Assembly (NCBI GenBank): GCA_035041965.1 | Contig: JAPYMA010002258.1 | Coordinates: forward strand, 42,451-106,450 | Source of the DNA: Anisakis pegreffii | Taxonomy: Eukaryota > Nematoda > Chromadorea > Rhabditida > Anisakidae | Reading direction: 5' to 3' | Length of the DNA: 64,000 bases | Part shown: positions 42,794 to 55,900 of the stretch, in pieces | Position numbering within the stretch: position 1 is the first letter of the stretch | Layout of the letters: each line of letters starts with the position of its first letter | The notes under the pieces: model-generated | Told to the model about the DNA's origin: nothing | Seen by the model: the letters and a program-made list of their open reading frames with translations, nothing else | The model's database searches: none | Program-made: the position numbers and the translations under genes

Positions 42794-44665
42794 TTTTCAT
42801 CGCTTCCTTGTGAAACTTCCCAATCAAAAAGAAACCAAACCAAAATCCTGTTTTTTTCTCTTTTGATTCACATGAAATTGGAAATTTGAAAAACCAGTGG
42901 AAGCAATTCGCAGTTTCCTCTGAAAATGTATCCGCGTAATCGATCTCATATTTTAATCTCTCAGAAATACGCCTATTTTATAAATCTTTTAGGCACGATC
43001 AGAAGATGTGCTCAACTGTTTACCACCGTATAGTTTATTTCTTTCCAGTTGTCTTCTGAAGTGTCCATTTCAATGAATCATTTGCAAAATACTGCCATGA
43101 TAAATTCATATTCAGATGTGCCCGACTTATCGAACATTTCCACTTATAATTTTTATGAAGGCGATTTGGGTTTGCGTTAAGCTCAAAAGGATTGTAAACT
43201 CATCTTTATAGAATTAGGCAATTCTCAATAAAAATATTTCCAACTTCAGCATTCAGGAAATCAATTGACATTGAATTGGTGCTCAACTTATCGTTTAAGA
43301 ATGCAACTTCCAGGAATTTATTATGGCGCTTCTTTTATCACCAATGCAACCCTCAAGCCCATCTTCCACTGATTTATTGGCTATGTGGATGTTATTTGGC
43401 ATTCATTTTAATTCATCAAGCAAACACGCTTTTCGGTTATTCAGTTCTCAATATTTCGCTAGTTTCAGAAAATGGGATTTGCTACTAATGCCAACGATTA
43501 CGACCAAAACACCTGTACACCAAAGACGATTGCGGTGCTCCCCAATGATGATATTTCGTCTTCGTCAAATATTCAGACCAATCGAATTCATGAAACCAGA
43601 AAGAATTCTGACAGTGCTCAGTAACCACAACGAACTTAGTGTCAAAAACAGGGCATGATTTGATGCATTCGTTTGTTAGATTTTTGAGTGGAGCGGTGAG
43701 GGGAGAACAAATATGTTGAAATTGTGCAATTTTTATTCACTTGGTGCGCTTCGAAGGCATTTCTTCGGGTCTCATTGCATTCTTCCAATTCATCCAATCA
43801 TTGCATCCAACTAAATATTTAGGGTTGCTCATTTCTCGTTACTGGCACTCCATAAATTGTTTTTTATCAAGTCGATTTATATCGAATACAATATCGGAGC
43901 CTTATGCTGATTAGTTGTAGTCTCAACCGTTGTACCAATGGAAGAATTCGTTACCACGAACAAATTAGATTTGGTGGCAACTGCGAAGTTTATTGGGCTG
44001 TTCTGAATCGTCACTGCAGCAGTAATCTATATCTGTGTGTTTAGTTCATACGTTCCTGTTGGAACTTTCCTTTTATGACCACTAGTTGACGGGCACTTAA
44101 CAAGTGAATTGTATTGTTAGTTTTAATCCTCGTGTAACTGCACAGTTGATGAACTTTATCGATAAGATTTGATCCAATAAAATGATTGTTTCTATTGATT
44201 TCATTCCAACAGCTTTATCCAATAACAATCAGCTGTCGAACGAAGCACCGACCGAATAGTTTCATCGAGTGGATGTTCGAAAACTATGCGTAAATCAGCT
44301 GTATCACCAAAACGTTAATAGAAAGTGTAGTATAAAATTCTATCAAATCAATAGCGATCATAAATAAACGATTGGTGAATAATGCAATGCGATAATGCGT
44401 TTTTCCCATAGCTGTCAACCTTATTTTATCGTTAACGTCAATTGCTGTACGCAGATCGCACAAACAGCAATTACATCAGTTCAGATTCGATCACATTTTC
44501 ATGGCATTTCACCACAACAATGATTTGAGTGAAATGATGAGGAATTCATCAGAAGTCTGCACAGAATGACAATATGGACGAGCGGAGTGGCGTACATGTT
44601 TGCATATGTCGAAAATTGATATTAACTACGATTCAGAAGTGATATAAATCAATGACAAGAGTTCA

Positions 44666-45061
44666 GTGTATCATAATGTTCATGAATTATTAGTAAATTA
44701 TTGGCATTTGGAGACCAGTTGGAAATGCTCACTCACATTTCATTTAATCGACAAAACGATGGCAATGGTAAAAGAAATTCATTTGAAACAGAAACAAAGA
44801 CTGTATTCTCTTTCATATGAGACTGATAAGTTGCTATGGAAACTTCATCCCATCAAATTACTCAAGACAAAACGTACAATTCGTGTCACTAAGGATGACA
44901 GAATTTTGCTCAGTAGATATTTTACATGTGCAAATAAAATCGAACAGCATGAGCGGGAAGTTGAACAATTGCAGAGTGATGTTTGTCTATTTACTATTCT
45001 GCTTTCTGAATTCTTCATAATGCATCAGAATGTCGTTCAAAAAAAGTTGTGCAAAACGTGA
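44666..45061 (+). CDS. Hypothetical 131-codon ORF
   Basis: Open frame ending KKLCKT. The track frame begins at a non-ATG codon, and the first clean internal ATG gives MAMVKEIHLKQKQRLYSL, about 100 residues. It is rich in Lys, Leu and His with a predicted helical stretch (NKIEQHEREVEQLQSD). No signal peptide, cysteine pattern or known motif is seen. It could be a small gene, an exon or chance, and has no informative neighbour. Confidence 0.25.
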   Translation: MYHNVHELLVNYWHLETSWKCSLTFHLIDKTMAMVKEIHLKQKQRLYSLSYETDKLLWKLHPIKLLKTKRTIRVTKDDRILLSRYFTCANKIEQHEREVEQLQSDVCLFTILLSEFFIMHQNVVQKKLCKT

Positions 45062-45794
45062 GTGAAATAGTTAATTTATGACTTTTCGTTGTCACTACTT
45101 GATCTCTGATCAAAATAACGATACTGTGCTTGGAAAGATGTTCTTACTGATGAAAGCGAATCAGTAGCAAATTACTGTATTTCTAGAGGGAACCAGGAAA
45201 CTTGAAATGCGTTTTGGTTGTAGGTGAAGAAATGAGTGCAATTTAAAGTGAACACTGAACGAGTTCGAGTCGCGTTTTTTCGTTCAGGGACACTTGAGCA
45301 ACAACGATTTGTTCTGCATTGTTCTATGCGCTATTCAACAACCGAACGTTCAAAGGAACCGATTGGAATGACCAAAACGCAATACAAATGAGAAAATGAG
45401 ACTTAATTCGTTGTTGTCGATTCATCATTGCGATAGATAGATACAAACGAATGAATAAATATAATGCAATTATATACCTATATAAATACCTCTTACCCAT
45501 TATGAACACGACATCGTCTTATTACGTTCACCTACCCTCAATCCGATCAACATCTAATGAACTCAAATCAGTGAGCATTATCGAAGAATATTTGTTCGAA
45601 CACGATGATCACCAAGCTGAATAATCTCTTGACCTTAGTGACAAAATATAAATGAGTCACATTGAAGGATTCTTATATGGGGTATTAAAAAATGCTTATA
45701 CTGATACCGTACCTGACCTTTCCTTGTTAGAAAACATAAATCTGATTCTGACTTATCAATAACAAATGAATTTGAAGCACAGCGTAAAGTAACA

Positions 45795-46197
45795 ATAGCT
45801 ACATCTCCTCAATGAAGCAAAATCGCTCAGCAAAATATATATTTTTCTGATTGCAGAGATTCTGCTGGATCGAATGGTGTATAAACTTTAATATGTTACT
45901 GGGCAAACCTGAGAAAACGGTAGGCTTGAACATATCAAACTTATATTTCTATAGTTATGTATAATATCTATTGATCTGTAGTGATCAAATGTTAATGTGA
46001 ATGAGCGCCTCTGCGCAAATTGAGATACCTTTAGAAAAATAGCTATATCTCCTCAATGAAGCAAAATCGCTCAGCAAAATATATATTTTTCTGATTGCAG
46101 AGATTCTGCTGGATCGAATGGTGTATAAACTTTAATATGTTACTGGGCAAACCTGAGAAAACGGTAGGCTTGAACATATCAAACCTATATTTCTATA
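45795..46197. repeat. Two tandem copies of a ~159-bp repeat, 244-bp period
   Basis: Copy 1 at 45795-45953 and copy 2 at 46039-46197 are nearly identical; I noted only two base differences, at corresponding positions. They are separated by 85 bases of unrelated sequence. The high identity suggests recent duplication or a dispersed repeat family. Neither copy is coding. The right end of copy 2 runs into the palindrome at 46163-46285. Confidence 0.85.
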
Positions 46198-46285
46198 TGG
46201 GTTTAATATAATCAAGCCAACCATCTTACGGTAGGCTTGATTATATCAAAACTATATAGAAATATAGGTTCGATATATTCAACCT
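46163..46285. repeat. Long imperfect palindrome at the end of the duplicated repeat
   Basis: The core arms 46182-46218 and 46234-46270 are complementary over 37 bases with three mismatches, around a 15-base centre. Pairing continues more loosely outward to about 46163 and 46285. GGTAGGCTTG followed by ATATCAAA occurs on both sides as a direct motif as well. The structure looks like a foldback or MITE-like end, or a hairpin-forming satellite unit. Confidence 0.75.
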
Positions 46286-46369
46286 TAAAGGGGTGGCGGA
46301 CAGAAGCGCAACGGTATCATCATTAACTTCTCCACAAGTGTCTCATAATATTCTAAAATCAATAGCAAT

Positions 46370-47213
46370 CTAGGATGCGCACTCATAAGCACGATGAAAT
46401 GAATTGATTTTAATGCTGATCACAGGTAATTGTGGTTTCAACTGAATTCGTTTGGTGTTCACCGATGAATTCATATCGTGTTCAAATACCGGTTTGGATG
46501 TACGCCTTATTGAAGAACTGAAATGACCAAAAGAATGCTGAAAATAAAACAGAATATCACAATTTAGCATCTTGGGAGTTCCTTGTGAAATATAATCAAA
46601 TCTGCAATATTTAGAGCGATCTCATGGTAATATTTAATGCGATAGACTTAATTAAAATTTATTGCAAAGGCCACACCAAAGATATTCTTCCACATTCGTG
46701 CATCTCTTCTGACGTACAAATGCATTCTTAAATAATATCTTTAAGTCATTTCAAACTGAAAGCAATTGTTTTCGTTGCTGTAAGGACGAAGCAATGGCTG
46801 AACAGTGATGATACAGCATCTTGATAGCTCGATAACAATTGAATCTGAAAACTCCACATGAAATTTGACACTTGATTCAGTGTGACAGAGTGGTGGTGCT
46901 GATCGGGAGATGCCAAGCTGGCACATTCCTGAGTAGACGGTTGCATATCAGTTCGCCTAAACGTCAGCAAAATTCAGGATTGGAAATGTGTTTGCTAGAT
47001 TTAGAAGCGTTCATTGACAGCTTCCTTTTACGACAGAGGTTCCTTCAAGTTCTTAGCATTCACATATTGTTAGCTTACGATCGATAACTGACTAAACATT
47101 CAACTGCAGCGTGTTCTGACTAGCCAAAATCACCGAATTATTAATCACCAACTTCAACTTATTCAGTTGGTCACAATCATGAAACACCTCAGTGCTTTTG
47201 CTAATGGTTGCAT
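46370..47213 (-). CDS. Candidate small three-exon gene, unknown product
   Basis: Exons 47188-47213, 46815-46956 and 46370-46537 join in phase to 111 residues from an ATG (MQPLAKALR) to a stop. Acceptors are GACGTTTAG and TTATTTTCAG; donors are GTGTTT and GTATCA. The product would contain TQECASLASPDQHHHS, NFMWSFQIQLLSSYQDA and PVFEHDMNSS, with no signal peptide and no motif I recognise. The second exon frame stays open beyond the donor, so exon borders are uncertain. The best support is the strong TTTCAG before the last exon. It may be a true lineage-specific gene or a chance run of open frames. Confidence 0.3.
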
Positions 47214-49903
47214 GTACCCTATCATAACAGACATCTTCTCTGTTCCTTACCACTTAAGTAACTATTTTCGTTTTCTGTAGGTGATATATCGGTTAAAAGT
47301 TGTGATGAATGTACAGTAATAACAATCTCACTGATGCACGTATCTGTTTCGAAAATGCAATCAATTTATTCACACGTCTCGCTCCCATCACCATCAATCT
47401 TAGGTGATCATGTGACAGATCAATGGAAACCGCACTCACGATATCGCGAAATCGCAACATTTGTCATTGAATGTGTCCCCAATCTCATAACCCCATACAA
47501 TCTTTGATAAACCTGCCATTCGAATGCCAGTCTTAATCGTTTCATTAACACGCGTTATTCTTAAGTACAGACGGCTTGTGATTGACTGTTATGTTATCGT
47601 TAACGCATTGTTCTTTCGTAACAAATTTATTTTTATTTCAAATCAAATTCGAGGTCACTACTCACTAATGATGCATGTGAAAAATGACCAGAATAAAGGC
47701 AAATTTCATGATCATGATACGAATAAGTGCGCTGACGGTACCTCTCTGAAATAAAGCGGATACTAGCAGTTTTCACCATTGGATAAGGTAAAAACAAGGA
47801 TAACTATTGATGCTTAATAGGCTTAAGGATAACTATTGATTTTCATGCAAAATTATTATCGCGATAGACAAATTGAAATGGATGGATGAAACGAGGCGGA
47901 ATATTTGTAGTGCTTGGATAAAGATGCTTGTGTAGCTTCTTGAAGACGTTTGTGAGAGATATTTTGATGAGGTAATTATAATCTGTTCAAAGGAATACCG
48001 TGCATGGATTAATCATAATTTGAGTATTATTTGGGTGCGTCGGGACATTAGCTGTAAATATAATACAACAAGTTGCATCATAAGTACTGTGCTCAGAATC
48101 AAAGCAACTGAATTACTCATTATTTGTTTATGTCCTCAACACCGAAAACATGCTGATCATAATGATGATGAGGCAATGACCCATCTCAAACAAACACAAA
48201 CATCATTAAAAGTGACTGCGTCACAGACGCGTTCTTCATACAAACACTTCTTCAGTGATTACTTCTTGGAGGATTATCAAATTCGAATCAAATGTTTGAT
48301 TCTCAACTGACAATACTGACAGAATGCAAGAGCTTATCACGCCTGACTGTTTATTTATCAAGAACTGCCAAATCAATATGGAATTTTCTGCATTTCCTGA
48401 AACACTGTGACTTGTTGAAGCACTCTCTTCAATTCTCCACTATCACGATGACTTCAACAAACGCCTTCAGAAAGTCTTTTTATGGTGCAAAGAAATTCGG
48501 GAATTTTCGAGAAGTTACCGTTGAAAATTAATTCTAGGTGGATTCAGACCGATCTCAGTTCGGTATCAGCTAAAATCAATTTGACTTTTAGCTCGATCTC
48601 ATTTCACAGTTTACCGTTGCGCTACTACGTAATACAGTAGCAGAGAATTTCTACTGCTCTGTAGCACTCCATCGTTACTAGATATCGCTGTTATGAATGT
48701 GAGTTCTGCCTCAGAAGTAAACAAAGATGACGACTCTTTCAATCGAAACCAAATAAACTAAAGAAGAATACAGCATGGGATAATCAAGCTGTGAAATTAC
48801 GCCATAAGCAACCAAAGTTATCTGATATCAATCAACTTTTAACCACCCATCATTTGCAGAGCATACCTACTGAAAGATGATCCGTTAACACTTGGTGTTA
48901 AAACACACAGTAACACTATTAACTTGTAAGAGCGTTTGTGAGTTGCGCAATATGACAGATAAACATAGCACTCCGACGAAACACTCGTCGTGAATTTCAA
49001 CATCACATGCCTCTTTCACCAAAAAACTACTCAGATATGTTGCAACGATAAAGTCGCTAAACTCCTCAGTCGTATGATGGGTAATGAAACAACGATAAAG
49101 TCACCAAATTCGTCATATAACGGTTAATGAAACACGCCACAAAATCGTTAATGCAATGTCTTTAACGGTTAATGGAATGGATTATTCATGTACGGCCTTT
49201 TCGGTTTTGGTAGAAAAACTAGCAATATGCTGTGGGTTACGATCGTTGGTGTGGTAAACTGAAGTGATAATCACGAGTGCGACAAAAGAAACATTTATTT
49301 CGCACCGAAGTTCATAATTCACGAAAGCAGTACATGAAATAATATATAAAATACATTCTAACACAAAATTTAACGAGACAAAAGCAAACACAATGAGCAC
49401 GAGTGAATGAAAAACTTTTAATGAACAAGAATAATACAATGATTGTTGCAAGACCTGACAAAACTTTGCAAGGCGATAAATAAAGTTCAGGAAATGAAGT
49501 GCAGTGCTAAGGCTTTCGATAATCTAATTTTCTACCAAGGAAACGGAGGAAGGAAAATTTGAACTATGCAAAAAATTTGTGAAAAACGTTCTGAATTGTG
49601 CGACTCTATAAAATTTCTCAGCGATATCTTTTGAAGCTTCCTTGCAGTTCTCTTGTCTAGATGAAGCCTCAAACACCACACTGGAGACCATACTGAATTA
49701 CTTCTAGCCATTTCGGATTATTGCTGCTAATGATCATTCGCTGCACCCATACGTGCACAAGAGCTGTACAATTCAATGAATACAAGCAAAGTGAACAAGA
49801 CATAATACCGCCAAATTAATGCTTAGTGTTCAACAATAATTAAAATTGACAATAAAGTGACAAAATCGACATGTGAAATGAGCAAATCAATATCAACAAC
49901 ACA
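47214..49903. other. Intergenic stretch with small repeats
   Basis: No supported gene. A 16-base direct repeat occurs at 47796-47811 and 47825-47840, and a degenerate tandem array lies at 49043-49180. The complement of 49291-49300 contains AATAAA about 600 bases past the Zic stop, so its right part is probably the 3' untranslated region of that gene. The hydrophobic 89-codon minus frame at 49182-49451 falls in this region. Confidence 0.5.
49043..49180. repeat. Degenerate tandem repeat, ~45-bp unit
   Basis: Units starting with CAACGATAAAGTC at 49043 and 49090 and ending GTTAATGAAA or a close variant repeat two to three times, with the third unit strongly diverged (CGTTAATG-type motifs). It is non-coding and lies in the likely 3' untranslated region of the Zic gene. 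Confidence 0.55.
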
Positions 49904-52900
49904 TTATGCAGTCTTATTCGAAAATTGTGAATATGTGTTCAAATCCGTGAAATGAAAACTTGTGTTCGGTACTGCATTTGACGGCGGTCCCTGATAGGAC
50001 ATTCCTTGTGGGAATCCGCTAAACGCATAAAACTGAAAATATTGTGGTTTTAACTTTACCAAGAACATTCATCAGGTTTCCAAGGTATTCTCAAACCGAG
50101 AAATTGAATGTCATAAAGGAGACTTTTGAAAATTCTACTCAACAAGATCGAATATTTACCCGATCGGGAACTGGTGGTCTGACAAAGCCATGTTCACCAG
50201 CGGATGTAATTTGAGAAGGGGGAGCAGGGATGATGGCACGTTGATCAGGCGAATTGAATGAACGTTCCAGCGCTGGCGTTCCACCACTTGCATGACCACT
50301 GTCACTGCTTTCATCCAATTCAGGTGATGTAGATTGACCATTTTTGAGGTGAGCCTTTAAAAGCAGTACTTAATGAGGAATCCAAGTTAAATGCTCATAG
50401 CTTTACTGATTTCTTGTTGCAGCTCATTTACGTGCATGAGAAGCTTTGCTTTTTTAACCTCTTCGCAGAAGAAGTAGTCTTGCTAACAATGAGGTATTTT
50501 ATAATAAACACTTTATTAATGAAGCAAATGCGACGATCCAATTAAAAGTATAGACTTCAAGAAGATGGAGACGAGTCATTGAAATTGTGCATTGAAAAAG
50601 CGATGCTGCAAGATTGATTGTGAGGCTATTTCTGAAGATGCAAATGGATAAACACCTAAAACATGAACGTCAACGCATTCGATTTTGAGTGGCACTGAGC
50701 ACAGCGATGGGTATACTGTAGCGGTGATTGTGACAAACGGAAAGTATATGTTGGTAAATATATACGTTGATAGTGATTGAAATGAAAGGCAAGTTCAGTG
50801 AATGCGTTGCTGAAGTGGAAGAGTCACATTGTTCTGTGTACTATTCAATGCGATATTCCAGTTCTTTTCTCACGTTTCATAAAAACGATGTTAAGGATAT
50901 GAAAACGCATTTGTACTGATAACTTTCAAGAATGCAACGTTTTCGGAAAAGGCAATCAACTCAGTTCTGATGTGACTTTCTTAATGACTGATAGATATAG
51001 GATACCAGGGTTCAATGATGATTATGCTAAAATGAAATTGAACTGACTGAATCACAAAATTTCAGAAATTTCATTGTGGAATGCAAGTAGATGTTTGATG
51101 ACGAAAGTGCTACACTGATGCTTGGCTTTCACTTACACTTGATGCCTTCCTCATAAACTGGTATTATTAGGCCGAATTCTATGGACTAAATGTTCTCTTT
51201 TTTTTGTTGAAAATCGATACTGCTATTATTGGTGTCAAATGTAATGAATCGATTCATTTGGTTAGGATCTAACATTTTTCGTTTGTTCTCCAAGTGAAAT
51301 CTATCCATGACTGGTTGGTGATTGTGATGTTGACTATGATGAAGAGATTGAAAGTTGAGAGGTTCTGGTTGAAACCGATTGAAATCAACGAAAAATGTTA
51401 TCTTAACAAAATTATTATAAGACTGATTGACAAGATTAAGATCAGAAGTGTGCATCGAAGCGAAACATTGAAAGATGTGCAATTTGAATGGGAACATACA
51501 TCGAAGAATACAGATTGAGATATTGAGACAATTACGCATTATGCACGTGCTCTTGTTTTGCTACGTACATCAACGAGTGCTTAGTAACGAATAAAGATAA
51601 TGCATTTTAGTCGACGACCTTAACCAAGTAATTACGGGATTAGCAATCAGAAATTCGCGCTTTGTCACCGTATCGAAATGCAACAACAAATTTGCCTTAA
51701 CGCATCACTTCCATTAAACAACGGTGTTATTTCGCGCAAAAACAACAACTTCTGAGTGAATCCCTCAGTTCGATCGCGACAAATGTTCTTCATAATTGCT
51801 TATGTCCCTTGCGGAAAAGCTGACTAGTGCCATTTAGGATAGTGATTCCCCGAATTTATGGCGTGACTAACAAAGTCCACTTGGAAACTGCGCTCCTAGA
51901 AATACACTGCGTTTGACTAATCTCTGGCTGGGAGAAGGGACGACTGGAGAGTTGAACTGTTTTCCCATTACTTTATCATTTTGTTCTGAACGACAACTTT
52001 ATCATATTTTATTATGGACGAAAAGAGTAGTGATCCACCTCTGTCACACATCATCGCTACTCCAGCAATAAAAGCGATAATATTGTGAACGGACTATTCA
52101 TTAGTTGATGATAAAGACGAGGGCAATGAACGTGATGAAAGGTTACCAGGCAAAATGCTTGGAACTGAACTCTATATGTATCCGTAAACAAAATGGAAGG
52201 AGTTAAAGAGATCCCGAATACAATGCGTCGGAAGCAATTAGAATAAGGTGAAAGACACCGAATGATGTCAGCTGCTTTAAGCATTTTGCTCTACAAGCAT
52301 ACAAACACCCGTTCTTTCTTCCTGTTATTCTTAGTATCATGTGAATCAAAATTAGCAGTGGGGATCAAACTCGAAAATATTAATGTCAAGTCGATTGCGA
52401 ACCGGTTTTGCGCTGTTGCGGAATGCATTTTTTCACATTTGAGATGTCTGAACAAAAAATTGTTGCTGATGGAAAAAACGGTAATGAGGACGACACTTTC
52501 AAAGAAAGCCAAATAACCTTCGAGTATAAACAATTCACATTTGTATTTGTTGCAATGAGAGCAAAAAGAAATTGGAAAACGTTTCGGTAAAAGATTTCTT
52601 AATTGCCACAATATCATCGCAAATGCAAGATGTCTAACCTTCAGATGCTTCCTCAAAGAGGAGGGATGCGTGTACGACTTTCCGCATCCAGTAATCCTAC
52701 ACTCATACGGTTTATCATTGGTATGCACATGCATATGCTTCTTCCTATCACTGCTATTTGCAAACCTCCGATCGCAACCCGGATATGTACAGCTGAACGG
52801 CTTATCACCTGAAATTCATTTGTTTCAACATTTTATCGGTTACAACTGCAACGAAACATTGAGCATTTAACTTTCAAACTGAAAACTTTGACTTGAATAG

Positions 52901-55900
52901 ACCTAACGCTATTTTGTGAGATTTTTCGATAGACGAAGCAATCAAGCAATCATTTATAAAGAGCTAATGCAGCACGAATCATCGTGATGTCAGCTCCAGT
53001 TGATATCTGTTTTGTTCAGTGTAGCCTTTTGAATGCTTTCAAAGTCGAAACATCTTTTCATCTTAATTTCAAACATCGTGGAATCAATCCTGAGTTTTGA
53101 TTCGGAGCATCCGAATTATTTTCTGTTCAGTTTGCGCGTTGACTAGTCGTCAGAAAAACGCTTCAAGTGAGTACTTTGATTTATTTTCGATTCATTTCTC
53201 AAATTGTCATAAATTAAAACTGAATTCTAAAAGTGCGTTCCTTCAATTGAAACAAGATGAAATGATTTTGAAAGATTCGACGATAATTTAATTTGATTAG
53301 TCGCTTGGTTTAGCGACATCACAGTTCTTAATATGGCAATGATCATAAAGTGATTATGAGATTGATGATTGGTACATCTGTCCATTTGCAAATTTATGAA
53401 TGTGAACGCATCAATCCATAATATTTCAATGGAAATGCTCATCATTAAAGCATTTTGACGCGATGAAAAGATTTGAGAATTTACAATTTATGTCTCAGCA
53501 GATGTGCGTTGATAAAGTACCGTAATCAAAGCCTTAATCGTCCATTAAACGTTTCAAAATTTTGATTCAATCTGACATTGGCTAGTTTGACTAATTTACG
53601 CATTCTGTACACTCTATCACAGTATCAGTCCACGAGAAATCACCATCACTTGACAATATACATCAACGTGCATGGGGAATTTTTCAATAAAACACAAATG
53701 CTCATTTAGGTTTGAGATTGTTCGATACTTTAAATTAGGGATATGAGATAATTATTTGACAATTAATTATATGATGTTTTTTATTGTTACAAGAAGAAGT
53801 GAATGGAGAGGATTGAGAGGGCAGGTGTTAGGTTACAACAACACAGTAATCAGCGTTCGCTTGTTGACATTGCATAACGCTAACAAAAGATACAATTATG
53901 AGCTCTTAACTAACACCTTGGTTAAGGTTAAATATCGCGCGGACAGGTAACGCATATTCATCTGTGATTTGTTCTTGTATTATGAGTCAATCTGATCTGA
54001 TATTCTTATCCATCATTATACTCAAAACACTGCCACAGTACTCGATGCTTTTTTTGCTGTATCATCGTTAGATCTTTGCGTTGCTCAGAAACAAATGAAT
54101 AAATTGGAAATTCGGATTACACTCTGAAATATGTTCGGTTACGGTAAATATCGCATCGTACGAATTGTTGAATAACAATACCCAATAGGAGTTCGAAATT
54201 GATTAGATAGATCTATGTGAATTAGGTCATTCATTACATGCAGGATTTGAAATGCGGATTTAGATGAAGAACTTGAGGAATTTCAACTTCGTATATATTA
54301 CGCGCAGAATCTGTTTTGTGAATGGAATAAATGGATGAGTGCATATTAATGAGATGATTTATAACTGAAGGCATATAATGGAATTTTTGGTAGTTCATTG
54401 GAAACAGCAACAGGATTCTGACTTATCATTATCAGCTGGTTACGCAGAGTTGCGAGCTGAAATAAACACAATGGAACAACATTGCTTAAGCTGTCGAATA
54501 TTTTTCCGAAGAAATCGAACATTTATTGCAAAGTGATCGAATAAGAATGAGTTTGCAAGTTCATTGCATTCAGATGACCTGTCAAAATAATTGATTGATC
54601 GGTGTGAATGTTTGATGGTTTGCATATCATGATCAATTCCACGCATCCACATTGAATATGCATAACTGGATACTGAATAAACTCACAAAATGAAGTATCA
54701 TCGAAGGTCGTTATCCCGTTAGGTGATTTAGTTGATCTCATTTCTTCATTCATTGAGATGAGCACCGCTCATAAAATCTTTTGTTATGCAAAAACTCATT
54801 ACTCGCATAGTGATGTTTACTAGTCAAATGCACTCGTATCAAAACATTCCCTAATAAATCAAACAATTTGAATGGAATGATTATTCACAATAATTTACAG
54901 TACTCCTATCGTTCGGTCACATGCAATATTCTGTCAATGATACTCAGCAATAACCATTTCTAACTATGAAGTCAAAACTCGTTCCGCGCAATCTTCGATG
55001 CAAGGTGTTTATTAGAAGTGAATTACTGAAGGTATTCGACGAAAAAAAAATCGTTACGAACGTAATGTGTGTATGGAATTGGTGATCGCCTTTTGATGAT
55101 CAGCGTGATGTTCGTCGCAAAAAATGAAAATTTCCAAAGAAATGGTTGAAGTCACCCTCGATGTAACTGAACTGTATGATACATGAATCACCCTATCAGT
55201 TGCTCACGTAGAACTCCAGTGATGACTCGTATATTACAGACGAAAGATGCCTTGTATATCTAGTCAAGTGTTCATATTGGATTCTTATGATGCCGAGAAA
55301 TACAGCAGTGAATAATACATAACGCTGTTAAATTTCAAATATTTCAAAAATGTGGCGAAGATGATTTTTTGCAAATGGATGATATTTTTTGGAAAAGACA
55401 AACTAACAATTGAGTTGCCTTATAGAGCTTATGAGAATAACAATTTCAGAAAAGTGACACTCAGTGATGTCAGTAAATAATTATTGACGTATAAGATGAT
55501 ACTTTAAAAGATCAACAGATGGAGAGGCACCATGCTGAAGTGGATTATAAACGTGTGCAGAATACTTGGATGAGAGACTCGAATTGAGAGTATCAATTCG
55601 ATGGATACTTATCTTGTATAATGGCTGTTCGAATCAACATCACTTTAGCGTGAAGATATCATTGTCAATAATCATTTGAGAGTGTTGCTCGTGTGGAATT
55701 GCTGACCAATTTATTGCTCTCGCAAGTAAATTTTCAGTCGAAAGATATTCACAGAAAGCATCGTTAACAAAGATGATAGCGCTCAGTGGATAACGTTTCA
55801 ATTGACCATTTTAAGAAGGAATCGGCAGAAACCTGTATGTGTGCGTTGGTGAATCTTGAGATTTTCGCTTCTGGCGAATACTTTATCGCACATACTGCAT

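Larger units (their letters stand above)
42794..46369. other. Mostly non-coding stretch with one 131-codon ORF
   Basis: Apart from the ORF at 44666-45061 and the duplicated repeat starting at 45795, nothing is recognised. A 111-codon frame at 43323-43658 overlaps other open frames equally well and has no clear splice context. The first few hundred bases are the 3' flank of the protease gene. Confidence 0.45.

Noticed and set aside
43276..43658. Two overlapping plus frames of 70 and 111 codons
   Set aside because: Neither has a clear start context, donor or known motif, and a third frame is equally open over part of the interval.
49182..49451. Hydrophobic 89-codon minus frame resembling a membrane peptide
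   Set aside because: It begins at a non-ATG codon and lies in the probable 3' untranslated region of the Zic gene, around an AATAAA signal.
52291..52638. Extension of the zinc-finger-5 frame past LRKHLK
   Set aside because: It runs into intron after the GTTAGA donor. Zic homology resumes with the AH...[11 protein letters not shown] exon at 50160-50354.
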